From contig NZ_LMPQ01000012.1 of assembly GCF_001423905.1 (NCBI RefSeq), forward strand, positions 332,624-392,822: DNA of 60,199 bases, given 5' to 3'. Origin of the DNA: Frigoribacterium sp. Leaf186 (GTDB taxonomy: Bacteria; Actinomycetota; Actinomycetes; Actinomycetales; Microbacteriaceae). Made by a program: the position numbers and the translations under genes. Positions 52,233-60,199 of the stretch are shown here, piece by piece (the first letter of the stretch is position 1; each line of letters opens with the position of its first letter). The notes below the pieces were generated by a model that saw only the letters and a list, made by a program, of their open reading frames with translations, was not told the origin of the DNA and did no database searches.

Positions 52233-55163
52233 GTGGTGAACGACAACACAGACAACGACGGACGTCCGAAGAAGAGAAGGGGATTGTTCGCAGGCCTCAG
52301 GGCCCGCCAGGCGGCGGTCGACGCCGCCCCGGCGACGGCCCCCGACGCGCAGCGACGAGAACTCCCCCCACCCGTCCGGACGACAGACGACGCCCAGGAG
52401 GCATCACCCGTGACCCACGAGACCGTGACCACCGACGAGCAGGTCGCGGCCCAGGCCCCGACCACCGACCACGGCGCCACCGACGCCGTCGCCGAGGCGT
52501 TCGTCGCCGCGGCGGCCGCACCGGCCCCGACCGACGTGTCGGCCACCGACGAGTCGTCGTCGCCGATCCCGGCGAACCTGACGACGACGTCGCTGATCTT
52601 CCACGCCCCCGAGATCGCCGTCCTCCCGGCTCGACCCGGTCGCCGCCGACAGGACGACCGCGACGACCGGTACGACCGCGACGACCGCGACGACCGGTAC
52701 GACCGCGACGACTCGTGGGACGACGACCGCGAGGGCGACGACGACGAGCGCGACGACCGCGAGCAGCAGCCCGCCTCGCGACGTCGTCAGCGCGGCCGCT
52801 CGCAGGACCGCGAAGAGCGCGACTCCGAGCCCCGGGGCCGGGACCGCGACCGTGCGCCGCGTCAGGCCGAGCTCATCACCGAGCCGCAGCGCATCAAGGG
52901 CTCCACGCGCCTCGAGGCGAAGAAGCAGCGCCGCCGCGACGGTCGTGACGCCGGTCGCCGCCGCACCGTCATCACCGAGGCCGAGTTCCTCGCCCGCCGC
53001 GAGAGCGTCGATCGCAAGATGATCGTCCGCTCGTCGGGCGACCGCATCGAGATCGGCGTCATGGAAGACGGCACCCTCGCCGAGCACTACGTCGCCAAGG
53101 CCCAGAACGTCTCGCTCATCGGCAACGTGTACCTCGGTCGCGTGCAGAACGTGCTGCCCAGCATGGAGGCCGCCTTCGTCGACATCGGACGCGGCCGCAA
53201 CGCCGTCCTCTACTCGGGCGAGGTCGACTGGGACTCCCTGTCGAACGGCAACCAGCCGCGCCGCATCGAGCTGGCCCTCAAGCCCGGCGACCGCGTGCTC
53301 GTCCAGGTCACGAAAGACCCGGTCGGTCACAAGGGTGCCCGCCTGACGAGCCAGATCTCGCTGCCGGGCCGGTACCTCGTCTACGTGCCCAACGGGTCGA
53401 TGAACGGCATCAGTCGCAAGCTGCCCGACACCGAGCGGGCGCGCCTGAAGAAGATCCTCAAAGAGGCCCTGCCCGAGAACACCGGCGTCATCGTGCGCAC
53501 CGCGGCCGAGGGCGCCACCGAAGAACAGCTGACCCTCGACGTCAAGCGCCTGACCAACCAGTGGGCCGACATCGAGAAGAAGGTCGCCGCCGGCAACGCC
53601 CCCAACCAGCTGCACTCCGAGCCCGACCTGTTGATCAAGATCGTCCGCGACGTCTTCAACGAGGACTTCCACGAGATGGTCATCGACGGCGACGAGGCGT
53701 TCGAGACGCTGCAGTCGTACCTTTCGGCCGTCGCGCCCGACCTCATGGACCGCGTCAAGCGCTACGAGGGCGACAAGGACGCGTTCGACGAGTACCGCCT
53801 GAACGAGCAGATCGAGAAGGCGCTCGACCGCAAGGTCTGGCTGCCCTCCGGCGGCTCGCTCGTCATCGACCGCACCGAGGCCATGACGGTCGTCGACGTC
53901 AACACGGGCAAGTTCGTCGGATCGGGCGGCAACCTCGAAGAGACCGTCACCAAGAACAACCTCGAGGCGGCCGAAGAGATCGTCCGCCAGCTGCGCCTGC
54001 GCGACATCGGCGGCATCATCGTCGTCGACTTCATCGACATGGTGCTCGAGTCGAACCGCGACCTCGTCCTGCGCCGCCTGGTCGAGTGCCTCAGCCGCGA
54101 CCGCACCAAGCACCAGGTCGCCGAGGTCACCTCGCTCGGCCTCGTCCAGATGACGCGCAAGAAGCTGGGCCTCGGCCTGGCCGAGTCGTTCTCCGAGGCG
54201 GGCAGCGCGGCACGGGTCCAAGAGCAGCAGCCCCGCAAGGGCGGCCAGCAGGGCGACCGTCGACGCGGCGGTCAGGCCGGCGGACCGGGCAAGTCGGGCG
54301 GCAACGGCCACAACACCGGTTCGGGCGCAGGCACGGGCCCCCAGTCCGGCCGGGGTGGTCCCACCTCGCCGACCGGCGGGTCGCACCCCACGACCGGCAC
54401 CCACGCCATCACCGACGACGTGAAGAACGCGCTCTCGCGCATCGCGGCGAGCACCATCGCGCACGCCGAAGAGGGCGGCGCGAAAGACGGTGACGCGGCC
54501 ACCCAGGCCGCCGCCGCGGTCGAAGCCGCCATCGACGCCGCCGCCGCGGGTGCGGCGAAGGCCGAGCCGGCCGTCGAGGCCGGCGGCGACGCGGGCGACG
54601 AGGGTCGACGCGGTCGCTCGGGTCGCAAGGGCCGCCGCGGCGGGTCCCGCGCCCAGCGCGACGCCGGCGACGCGACCGGCGAGCAGACCTCTGCCGAAGC
54701 GGCGGGTGCCGACGCGTCCGAGGCCGACTCCGGCGCGGCCGTCGTCGAGGTCCCTGCGGTGGCCCCGGCCGAGCGTCCGGCTCCGGCCGAGCGCCCCGCC
54801 CCGGCGGCAGCCGAGGCCGCGCCCGTCGCCGAGCCCACGGAGGCGCGGGTCGAGAAGACCACGGAGCGTCGCCGCTCGTCCGCCACGGTCTCGACCCCGG
54901 ACGCGACGGTCGCGATCCTCGACATCCCCGTCGCGACCACCCGTCGCGAGCCGCGTCGCATCAGCAGCCAGGACGCCGAGCAGCTGCTCGACTCGGTGCT
55001 GGGTGCGCTGCCCGAGCCGAAGCAGCCCGGTCAGGGGCGTTCGCGCTCGCGCCGCGCCTCCAGCCAGGGCACGACGGCGGCGGCGGCTCCGGCCGAGCCG
55101 ACGACGGCCGGCGAGTCCGGCCCGTTCATCCTCGGCGTGGGGGTCAGCTCCGACGATCTGTGA
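52233..55163 (+). CDS. rne: Rne/Rng family endoribonuclease (RNase E/G)
   Basis: A large single-strand RNA endonuclease, 976 aa from GTG 52233 (GAGGAG 10 nt upstream). An alternative GTG at 52410 has a stronger AGGAGG 8 nt upstream and would give 917 aa. After a disordered Asp/Arg-rich N-terminus, the S1 domain (VSLIGNVYLGRVQNVLPSMEAAFVDIG) and the catalytic DNase I-like core are clear, with the metal ligands Asp555 in VVDVNTGKF and Asp599 in VVDFIDM. The Zn-link CxxC motif that normally follows LGLGLxESFSE is absent; the tail instead becomes Gly/Gln/Arg-rich and disordered. Role: mRNA decay and rRNA/tRNA processing. Confidence 0.93.
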   Translation: MVNDNTDNDGRPKKRRGLFAGLRARQAAVDAAPATAPDAQRRELPPPVRTTDDAQEASPVTHETVTTDEQVAAQAPTTDHGATDAVAEAFVAAAAAPAPTDVSATDESSSPIPANLTTTSLIFHAPEIAVLPARPGRRRQDDRDDRYDRDDRDDRYDRDDSWDDDREGDDDERDDREQQPASRRRQRGRSQDREERDSEPRGRDRDRAPRQAELITEPQRIKGSTRLEAKKQRRRDGRDAGRRRTVITEAEFLARRESVDRKMIVRSSGDRIEIGVMEDGTLAEHYVAKAQNVSLIGNVYLGRVQNVLPSMEAAFVDIGRGRNAVLYSGEVDWDSLSNGNQPRRIELALKPGDRVLVQVTKDPVGHKGARLTSQISLPGRYLVYVPNGSMNGISRKLPDTERARLKKILKEALPENTGVIVRTAAEGATEEQLTLDVKRLTNQWADIEKKVAAGNAPNQLHSEPDLLIKIVRDVFNEDFHEMVIDGDEAFETLQSYLSAVAPDLMDRVKRYEGDKDAFDEYRLNEQIEKALDRKVWLPSGGSLVIDRTEAMTVVDVNTGKFVGSGGNLEETVTKNNLEAAEEIVRQLRLRDIGGIIVVDFIDMVLESNRDLVLRRLVECLSRDRTKHQVAEVTSLGLVQMTRKKLGLGLAESFSEAGSAARVQEQQPRKGGQQGDRRRGGQAGGPGKSGGNGHNTGSGAGTGPQSGRGGPTSPTGGSHPTTGTHAITDDVKNALSRIAASTIAHAEEGGAKDGDAATQAAAAVEAAIDAAAAGAAKAEPAVEAGGDAGDEGRRGRSGRKGRRGGSRAQRDAGDATGEQTSAEAAGADASEADSGAAVVEVPAVAPAERPAPAERPAPAAAEAAPVAEPTEARVEKTTERRRSSATVSTPDATVAILDIPVATTRREPRRISSQDAEQLLDSVLGALPEPKQPGQGRSRSRRASSQGTTAAAAPAEPTTAGESGPFILGVGVSSDDL
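52653..52706. repeat. 27-bp tandem duplication in the RNase E N-terminal region
   Basis: Two identical 27-bp units (52653-52679 and 52680-52706) encode two D-D-R-D-D-R-Y-D-R blocks in a highly charged disordered segment. Confidence 0.9.
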
Positions 55164-55181
55164 GTCGTCTAGGGTGACTTC

Positions 55182-55985
55182 GTGACCCTGACCCAGCCCG
55201 GAACCACGACCCTTCGGTCGAGGCTCCGGGCTGTGTCCGTCGCGGTGTCGGGGCCCGAGGGGCGTGAGCGCCTGCTTTCGGCGGGCACGGCCCTCGTGGT
55301 GGTGTTGATCGCCCGCTTCGCCCTGGGGCTCGTCGCCCTCGTCGGCTCCGCGGTCGGGTTCTCGGTGACGGCGTTCCCCAGTGGTTTCGTCGCGACGCCC
55401 GTCGGGCAGTTCCTCGGCAGCTTCGCGTTCTACCCCTTCCCGTTCTACGTGGCCTCGTTCGTGGTGCTCGTCGCCGTGCGTCCGCTGACGCCGCGCTCCG
55501 ACCTGCGCACGGTCGTGCGCCACGCGACGGTGGCCGGCGTCGTCGGCACGGTCGCCCTGGCGGTCGTCGGCGTCGTCCCGGGCATCGTGCTCTCGATCAG
55601 CGGCGGCACGTGGGTCAACCTGGCGCTCTACCTGACCACCATCCCGCTGTCGGCGGGCATCGTCGACACCGCCCTGCTCGTGGCCGGTGCGGTCCTCGCG
55701 CGGCTCTGGCTCGGCGGAGGCGAGGGCGACGAGGTCTGGTCGGTGACACCCGGAGCTCGCGCGGACGACGCCACGGTGGACGACGCGACCGACGCGGACG
55801 ACGACACCGCGCCTCCCGCCTTCGACGACCCCCGGCCCGCCCGGGTCGTCCCGGCGACGGGCCACGGGCCCGCACGCCCGGTCGAACCGCCCGAGCGCCC
55901 CGTCGTCCCGGCCCACCCGGCCCCCGCACCCGACGACTGGTCGCGGTTCGCCCCGCCGGCCCCGTCGCGCGAGGACGACCGGTGA
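55182..55985 (+). CDS. hypothetical membrane protein with Pro-rich tail
   Basis: A 267-aa protein with four hydrophobic helices (about 34-58, 75-97, 112-135 and 145-168) and a long Asp/Pro/Ala-rich cytoplasmic tail (about 185-267). No family is recognised. TAGGGT (55170-55175) lies 6 nt before the GTG start, so it heads a probably leaderless operon that continues by a GTGA overlap into the UPF0718 permease gene. The association suggests a role in the same metal-related membrane complex, but nothing in the sequence shows it. Confidence 0.7.
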   Translation: MTLTQPGTTTLRSRLRAVSVAVSGPEGRERLLSAGTALVVVLIARFALGLVALVGSAVGFSVTAFPSGFVATPVGQFLGSFAFYPFPFYVASFVVLVAVRPLTPRSDLRTVVRHATVAGVVGTVALAVVGVVPGIVLSISGGTWVNLALYLTTIPLSAGIVDTALLVAGAVLARLWLGGGEGDEVWSVTPGARADDATVDDATDADDDTAPPAFDDPRPARVVPATGHGPARPVEPPERPVVPAHPAPAPDDWSRFAPPAPSREDDR

Positions 55986-57034
55986 GCGCTCCCGTCCGGG
56001 AGCACGTCGAGCACGCCGGGCACGGGACGGGCCGTCGCGCGCGCCGGGCCCCGTCTCCCGTGCCCCTGCTCGTCGCCGGGGGACTGGTGCTCGCGGTGCT
56101 CGTGGCCGTCCGGCTCGCCTCGCCGCTGCTCGGCCCGGGTCTGCTGCCGAACGCCCTGCAGGACTTCGTCACGCTCACGATCAGCGTCATCGTCGAGTCG
56201 ATGCCGTTCGTGCTGCTCGGCATCGTGCTGTCGATCATCGTCCAGGAGTGGCTGCCGCAGGCGTTCTTCTCGTCGTGGCTGCCGAAGCGCGGCCTGCCGC
56301 GACGGGCTGTCATCTCGTTCCTCGGCATGTTCCTGCCGGTGTGCGAGTGCGGCAACGTGCCCCTCGCGCGCGGCCTCGTCCTCAAGGGCTTCACGGTCTC
56401 GGAGTCGATGACGTTCTTGCTCGCGGCGCCCATCCTCAACCCGATCACGATCATCACGACGCACCAGGCCTTCGGCTGGGGCGACGGCATCTTGGTGGCG
56501 CGGTTGATCGGCGGGTTCGTCATCGCGAACCTCATCGGTTGGCTGTTCAGCAAGCACCCGAACCAGGAGAGCCTGCTCACGCCGTCGTTCGCGGCCGAGT
56601 GCCGGGTCGACGACGGGCACGGGCACGGCCGTGGGCGCTCCGCCAAGAGCGTCGACCTGTTCCGCCGCGAGATGTCGACCATGATGCCCGCGCTCTTCGT
56701 CGGTGCCGCCGTCGCCGGTGCGATCCAGACCGTCGTGCCGCGGTCCGTGCTCGTGACCCTCGGCACCAATCCGGTGTGGTCGGTGCTGGCGATGATGGTG
56801 CTGGCCTTCGTCATCTCGATCTGCTCGAACGTCGACGCGTTCTTCGTGCTGCCGTTCGCGTCCACTTTCATGCCCGGCGGCATCGCCGCCTTCCTCGTCT
56901 TCGGCCCGATCATCGACGTCAAGATGCTCGCCCTGCTGCGGACGACCTACACGCCCAAGGTGCTCGGGCAGGTCACCCTCGTGGTGGCCCTCACGAGTGC
57001 CGCGATCGGACTGGTGGTCAACTATGTCGCCTAG
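55982..57034 (+). CDS. UPF0718-type permease (YcgR/YraQ-like)
   Basis: A 350-aa membrane protein with about eight helices in two halves. The conserved LPVCECGNVPLARGL motif with two cysteines and the PILNPITIITT motif are diagnostic of the DUF318/UPF0718 permeases; a matching SICSNVDAFFVLPFA lies in the second half. A His-rich loop (DDGHGHGRG) joins the halves and may bind metal. In Bacillus the homologue YcgR is encoded with the TIGR03943 protein YcgQ under zinc control, and the same pairing is seen here. Start at GTG 55982 by GTGA overlap. Confidence 0.88.
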   Translation: MSAPVREHVEHAGHGTGRRARRAPSPVPLLVAGGLVLAVLVAVRLASPLLGPGLLPNALQDFVTLTISVIVESMPFVLLGIVLSIIVQEWLPQAFFSSWLPKRGLPRRAVISFLGMFLPVCECGNVPLARGLVLKGFTVSESMTFLLAAPILNPITIITTHQAFGWGDGILVARLIGGFVIANLIGWLFSKHPNQESLLTPSFAAECRVDDGHGHGRGRSAKSVDLFRREMSTMMPALFVGAAVAGAIQTVVPRSVLVTLGTNPVWSVLAMMVLAFVISICSNVDAFFVLPFASTFMPGGIAAFLVFGPIIDVKMLALLRTTYTPKVLGQVTLVVALTSAAIGLVVNYVA

Positions 57035-57905
57035 CCCCGCCCACGGCCCCTGGCGCCGACTGCTCGACCGGTGGCAGGGGGTGCTGCTGACGCTCGTCGT
57101 CGGCGTCGCCACCCTCTGGCTCGCCGCGACCGGGCAGCTCGTGCTGTACATCCACCCCCGCTACGACGTCTTCACGGTCGTGATGATCGTGGTCGGCATG
57201 GCGTTGTCGCTGGCCACGCTCGCGTTCTCACCCGCCCGGGCCGACGACGTCCAGGACCACGACCACGACGACCACGACGGGCACGGCCACGACGCCCGCC
57301 TCGACGCGGCGACGGTGCCCGCGGTCGAGGACGGCCTGCGGCCTCGGCGACGGCGTCCGTTGACCGTCGGCCTCCGACGCGTCGCCTTCTCGGCCGGCGT
57401 CGTCGTCACCGCGGGCGTGGCGATCGCCGTCGTCGCCCTGCCCCCAGCGACCCTCACCAGCGCCACGGCCGGCCAGCGAGACGTGAACTCGTCGACCGCC
57501 GCGCTCGACCGGACGAGCGTGGCGGACGCGACCGGCGCCTCCTCGGACGCCTACCGGTCGTTCAGCGTCCTCGACTGGGCCGGTCTCTTGCGACAGACGA
57601 CCGACCTCGCCTTCTACCAGGGCAAGACCGCCGACGTCGTCGGGTTCGTGACGCCGTCGGACACCGACCCCGACGACGTGTTCTACGTGTCGCGCTTCGT
57701 CGTCACCTGCTGCGCCGTCGACGCCCAGCCGGTCGGCGTGCCGGTGTACCTGCCGGGGTGGCAGGACCAGGTCGCCGCCGACGACTGGGTCGAGGTCACG
57801 GGCGGCTTCGACACGAACCGCAGCAGTTCGAGTCAGGACCCCATCGCCCTCGTGCCCGACGACGTCACCACCGTGGGACAGCCCAGTGACCCGTACCTCT
57901 ACTGA
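57024..57905 (+). CDS. TIGR03943 family membrane protein (YcgQ-like)
   Basis: A 293-aa partner of the permease, overlapping its end by 11 nt. Two N-terminal helices (about 17-33 and 44-66) are followed by an Asp/His-rich loop (DHDHDDHDGHGHD) likely to bind metal, a third helix (about 120-142) and an extracytoplasmic domain containing the family hallmark YVSRFVVTCCAVDAQPVGVPV with adjacent cysteines. Together with the permease it probably moves or inserts a metal, zinc being the best guess from the Bacillus pair. Confidence 0.88.
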   Translation: MSPSPAHGPWRRLLDRWQGVLLTLVVGVATLWLAATGQLVLYIHPRYDVFTVVMIVVGMALSLATLAFSPARADDVQDHDHDDHDGHGHDARLDAATVPAVEDGLRPRRRRPLTVGLRRVAFSAGVVVTAGVAIAVVALPPATLTSATAGQRDVNSSTAALDRTSVADATGASSDAYRSFSVLDWAGLLRQTTDLAFYQGKTADVVGFVTPSDTDPDDVFYVSRFVVTCCAVDAQPVGVPVYLPGWQDQVAADDWVEVTGGFDTNRSSSSQDPIALVPDDVTTVGQPSDPYLY

Positions 57906-59346
57906 GGGCGGGCGGGGCCGGGGTGCGACGGGCGGGGCGACGCCGGACCCGTTCGCCTCGGACCCGGTGTTCCTGACCGAACAGGACGCCCGCGACGCGC
58001 AGGCGCGCTGGCGCACCCGCTGGATCGCCGTCGTCACGGTGCTCGCGGTGGTCTGCACCGCCTTCGTCGGGCTGACGTACTTCCAGGGGCCGAGGGTGAG
58101 CGACACCCAGGTCGACGCGTCGGCGACCGTCGAGCGCCCGGGCCAGCAGCTGCGGGTGTTCGCCAACCAGGCCGTCTCGCACGTCGACGCGTCGCAGGTC
58201 GTCGTCTCGCCGGCGGCCCCGTTCACGGTGCAGACCTCCGGCGACGTCGTCGCCGTGACCTTCACCGACCGGCTCGACTACGACACGGACTACCGGGTCA
58301 CCGTCGACGGCGTCTCGAGCGTCTACCAGCGCCAGACCTCGACCCTGGAGGCGCGGTTCAGCACGCCCCCGGCGACGCTGTACCGGCTCGTGCGAGGCAC
58401 GGGCGGAGCGGACGACCGCATCGAGCGGGCCGGGCTGCGGGGTTCGGACCGCGAGACGGTGTGGTCGGCTCCGCGCATCCAGGCCTTCGAGGTCTTCGAC
58501 TCGGCCGTCGCGGTGGTCACCGACGACGGGGCCCAGAGCGTCCTCAGCCTCGTGTCGCTCGACGGCGCAGCGGTCGAGACGCTGCCGGTGCCCGAGCAGC
58601 CGGGGTTGATCACGCGCTTCGCGGCCGACGGGGCGACCACGACGCTGGCCTTCTCGTTCCGGCCGACGGGTTCCGACGTCGAGACCCTGTACACGCTGCC
58701 CCTGCAGGGAGCGCGCACGGTGACGCCGGTGCTCTCGCTCGCCGGTCAGCCCGTCGAGCCGACCGACTGGGCGTTCGTGCCGGGCGAGGACGACGTCGTC
58801 GTGCAGGCCGTCGACGACTCGGTCAGCGTGATCGACCTCTCGGGGGTCGACCCCGTCCGGCCGCTCGGCACCTACTCGCTGCTGCAGGGCGTCTCGCTCG
58901 ACGGGACGACCCTGATCGCCGCGTCGAGCCTCGCGTCGATGGTGGTCGACCTCACCACGGGCGACGAGCATCCCCGCGCACCTGCCCCGGTCGACGGCGT
59001 CCTGCCGTTCGCCGGGCCGCTGGTGGCCCTCGACGCCGACCACGTCGTGCAGCAGGTGTCGGTGCCGTCGGACGACGGCCTGACGTACCGCACGCTCGTC
59101 GTGGCCGACGACGGTGCCACGTCGCGGACGCTCTGGCAGCCGCCCAGCGCGACGGGCGTGATCGAGGGCTTCGGCGTTTCGCCCAACGGTCAGTACCTCG
59201 CGGTCGAGTCCGTCGGCGCGGCGACGGCCCCGACCGACTACTCGTACACGATCGACCCGGTGGCCGACGGGGTGACGACGACGATCGTCGACGTCGCCTC
59301 GGGGGCGGTGGTGGCCAGCTACGACGGGTTCGACACCGCCTGGTGA
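57886..59346 (+). CDS. membrane-anchored beta-propeller-like protein, unknown function
   Basis: A 486-aa protein starting at GTG 57886 and overlapping the previous gene by 20 nt. A cytoplasmic start is followed by one helix (about 45-67), then an Ig-like region (about 80-150, TVERPGQQLRVFAN to ARFSTPP) and a repeat-rich beta domain (about 160-480) in which blades of type VxSLDGAAVETLPVPEQPGLITRF recur, as in WD40/YVTN-like propellers. It is exported by its N-terminal anchor. Cotranscription with the permease and TIGR03943 genes suggests a linked envelope function. Confidence 0.75.
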   Translation: MTRTSTEGGRGRGATGGATPDPFASDPVFLTEQDARDAQARWRTRWIAVVTVLAVVCTAFVGLTYFQGPRVSDTQVDASATVERPGQQLRVFANQAVSHVDASQVVVSPAAPFTVQTSGDVVAVTFTDRLDYDTDYRVTVDGVSSVYQRQTSTLEARFSTPPATLYRLVRGTGGADDRIERAGLRGSDRETVWSAPRIQAFEVFDSAVAVVTDDGAQSVLSLVSLDGAAVETLPVPEQPGLITRFAADGATTTLAFSFRPTGSDVETLYTLPLQGARTVTPVLSLAGQPVEPTDWAFVPGEDDVVVQAVDDSVSVIDLSGVDPVRPLGTYSLLQGVSLDGTTLIAASSLASMVVDLTTGDEHPRAPAPVDGVLPFAGPLVALDADHVVQQVSVPSDDGLTYRTLVVADDGATSRTLWQPPSATGVIEGFGVSPNGQYLAVESVGAATAPTDYSYTIDPVADGVTTTIVDVASGAVVASYDGFDTAW

Positions 59347-59386
59347 CCGGCGACGTGAGCCCGTCAGGTCGCGAGGTGCCCGAGCG

Positions 59387-59662
59387 TCAGGCCGACAGGC
59401 CCCGCTTCACGCGTTGCGGGACCCGCAGGCCGCTGCGTTCGAGGCGCCGGGCGAGTTCGAGGCCGGGGACGGCGACGGCGCCCCCGTCGATCAGGTCGGC
59501 CCGTCGCGACTCGGGCACGTCGTAGTGGTCGTGGTCGAAGCCGCGCCGGGGGATGCCGTGGCGCGCGGCGAACTCGTGCAGCTCGTCGTACGAGGCGTCG
59601 CTGACCAGGTGCGCCCAGAGGGTGTCGTGGGCGGGCCACACGGCGTCGTCGATCAGGATCAC
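59387..59662 (-). CDS. DUF4031 domain-containing protein
   Basis: A 91-aa protein starting at GTG 59662. The sequence ILIDDAVWPAHDTLWAHLVSDASYDELHEFAARHGIPRRGFDHDHYDVPE is diagnostic of the DUF4031 family, whose function is unknown. TAGCAT on the minus strand (59675-59670) lies 7 nt before the start with no ribosome binding site, so the transcript is probably leaderless. It is convergent with the propeller gene and divergent from rplU. Confidence 0.85.
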   Translation of the reverse strand: MILIDDAVWPAHDTLWAHLVSDASYDELHEFAARHGIPRRGFDHDHYDVPESRRADLIDGGAVAVPGLELARRLERSGLRVPQRVKRGLSA

Positions 59663-59728
59663 GCCCTGGATGCTAGTCGTCGCCGGCCGTCGGGGTCGCG
59701 GGTGCCCGCGGGCGGGGCGGGCGACGCG

Positions 59729-59757
59729 TTGACGCTCTCGGCAGCCCCCTGTACGAT
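59729..59757 (+). promoter_or_regulatory. rplU-rpmA promoter
   Basis: TTGACG (59729-59734) and TACGAT (59752-59757) are separated by exactly 17 bp, the best sigma-70-type promoter in the window. It gives a 5' UTR of about 60 nt ending in the AAGGA ribosome binding site of rplU. Confidence 0.8.
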
Positions 59758-59824
59758 GGGCGGTTGGTGCGCGCCGACCCGAGGTCGCTCTGCGCCGTGC
59801 ACCCCCAACTCTTAAGGAACAGTC

Positions 59825-60133
59825 ATGGTCTACGCAGTCGTGCGCGCCGGTGGTCGTCAGGAGAAGGTCGAGGTCGGCACGATCGTCACCCTCGACCGCC
59901 TGAAGGCCGCCGAGGGCGACTCCATCACCCTCCCCGTCGTGCTGCACGTCGACGGTGACACCGTCACCTCGGCGGCCGACGCCCTGGCGTCGGTCACCGT
60001 GACGGCGGAGGTCCTGAACGACCTGCGCGGCCCGAAGATCGTCATCCAGAACTACAAGAACAAGACCGGGTACAAGCGTCGCATGGGCTTCCGTGCCGAC
60101 CTCACCCGCGTCAAGATCACCTCGATCAACTGA
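59825..60133 (+). CDS. rplU: 50S ribosomal protein L21
   Basis: The 102-aa L21 protein has the expected start [18 protein letters not shown] and the C-terminal signature [21 protein letters not shown]. It binds 23S rRNA near L20. TTAAGGAACAGTC provides the ribosome binding site. It is followed after 18 bp by rpmA, the usual pairing. Confidence 0.98.
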   Translation: MVYAVVRAGGRQEKVEVGTIVTLDRLKAAEGDSITLPVVLHVDGDTVTSAADALASVTVTAEVLNDLRGPKIVIQNYKNKTGYKRRMGFRADLTRVKITSIN

Positions 60134-60151
60134 GCTAGGGGCTGAGAACAC

Positions 60152-60199
60152 ATGGCACACAAAAAGGGCGCATCGTCCACCCGCAACGGTCGTGACTCG
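60152..60199 (+). CDS. rpmA: 50S ribosomal protein L27 (5' end only)
   Basis: The first 16 codons (MAHKKGASSTRNGRDS) are those of L27, and the gene runs off the window end. No N-terminal cleavable extension of the Firmicutes type is present. Confidence 0.96.
   Translation, partial: MAHKKGASSTRNGRDS

Noticed and set aside
51916-52239. A 107-codon frame in the rne leader
   Set aside because: Its composition is not protein-like, it runs into the rne start, and it has no ribosome binding site.
52404-55916. A 1170-codon minus-strand open frame opposite rne
   Set aside because: It is antisense to a certain RNase E gene, with Val/Asp/Arg/Leu-biased composition typical of a complement frame.

Overview
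This 60.2 kb window is high-GC (about 70% or more) chromosomal DNA of an actinobacterium, almost certainly a member of the Microbacteriaceae (Frigoribacterium/Curtobacterium-like is a guess). Support: many GTG and one TTG start codons, -10 boxes of the TAGNNT type lying 6-8 nt before start codons (leaderless genes), a homologue of the mycothiol-linked Rv2466c enzyme, two clpP genes before clpX, a VKOR plus DsbA disulfide pair, an actinobacterial ileS T-box, and the ileS-folC-DUF4233-ndk / rne / rplU-rpmA order. Most of the window is ordinary core chromosome; no phage, IS element, CRISPR array or rRNA operon is visible.

Layout. 1-8.4 kb: two small unknown genes, an aldo/keto reductase divergent from msrA, a second SSB, a lipoprotein, ettA and two acyl-CoA thioesterases. 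8.4-12.6 kb (minus): pepN, and a mscS-type channel coupled to a truncated globin. 12.7-17.2 kb: Rv2466c-like protein, rpiB, Nei-type glycosylase, PaiB-like protein, amidohydrolase. 17.2-23 kb: dps, a NarL-type two-component system, an SGNH lipoprotein and an OafA-type acyltransferase. 23-27.8 kb: tRNA-Gly, tRNA-Pro, tig, clpP1, clpP2, clpX. 28-34.7 kb: M3 peptidase, methyltransferase, a small foreign-looking insert, valS. 35-44 kb: MHS transporter, a four-gene oligopeptide/nickel-type ABC operon, TetR regulator, GtrA-like protein, CDF metal exporter. 44-51.8 kb: T-box, ileS, folC, DUF4233, ndk, then dsbA-like and VKOR on the opposite strand. 51.8-60.2 kb: rne with a long leader, a metal-handling membrane operon, DUF4031, rplU and the start of rpmA.

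The most interesting locus is at 30886-31734. About 0.8 kb of clearly lower GC sits between two 28-bp direct repeats that differ at one base. It carries a two-gene unit: a secreted 135-aa protein with a signal peptide and two hydrophobic stretches, followed 2 nt later by a 70-aa protein with two predicted membrane helices. A perfect 21-bp palindrome lies just before the first ribosome binding site. The unit separates a methyltransferase gene from the strong hairpin that probably once terminated it. A secreted antimicrobial or toxin with its immunity protein is a reasonable hypothesis, but it is unproven.

Sequence-level patterns also stand out. Short tandem repeats (16-23 bp) repeatedly lie across or directly after stop codons. 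The decamer CCGCGCCTCC / GGAGGCGCGG occurs at least 20 times and builds the arms of several intergenic hairpins. Divergent genes share back-to-back leaderless promoters, in one case with a single symmetric -10 box.
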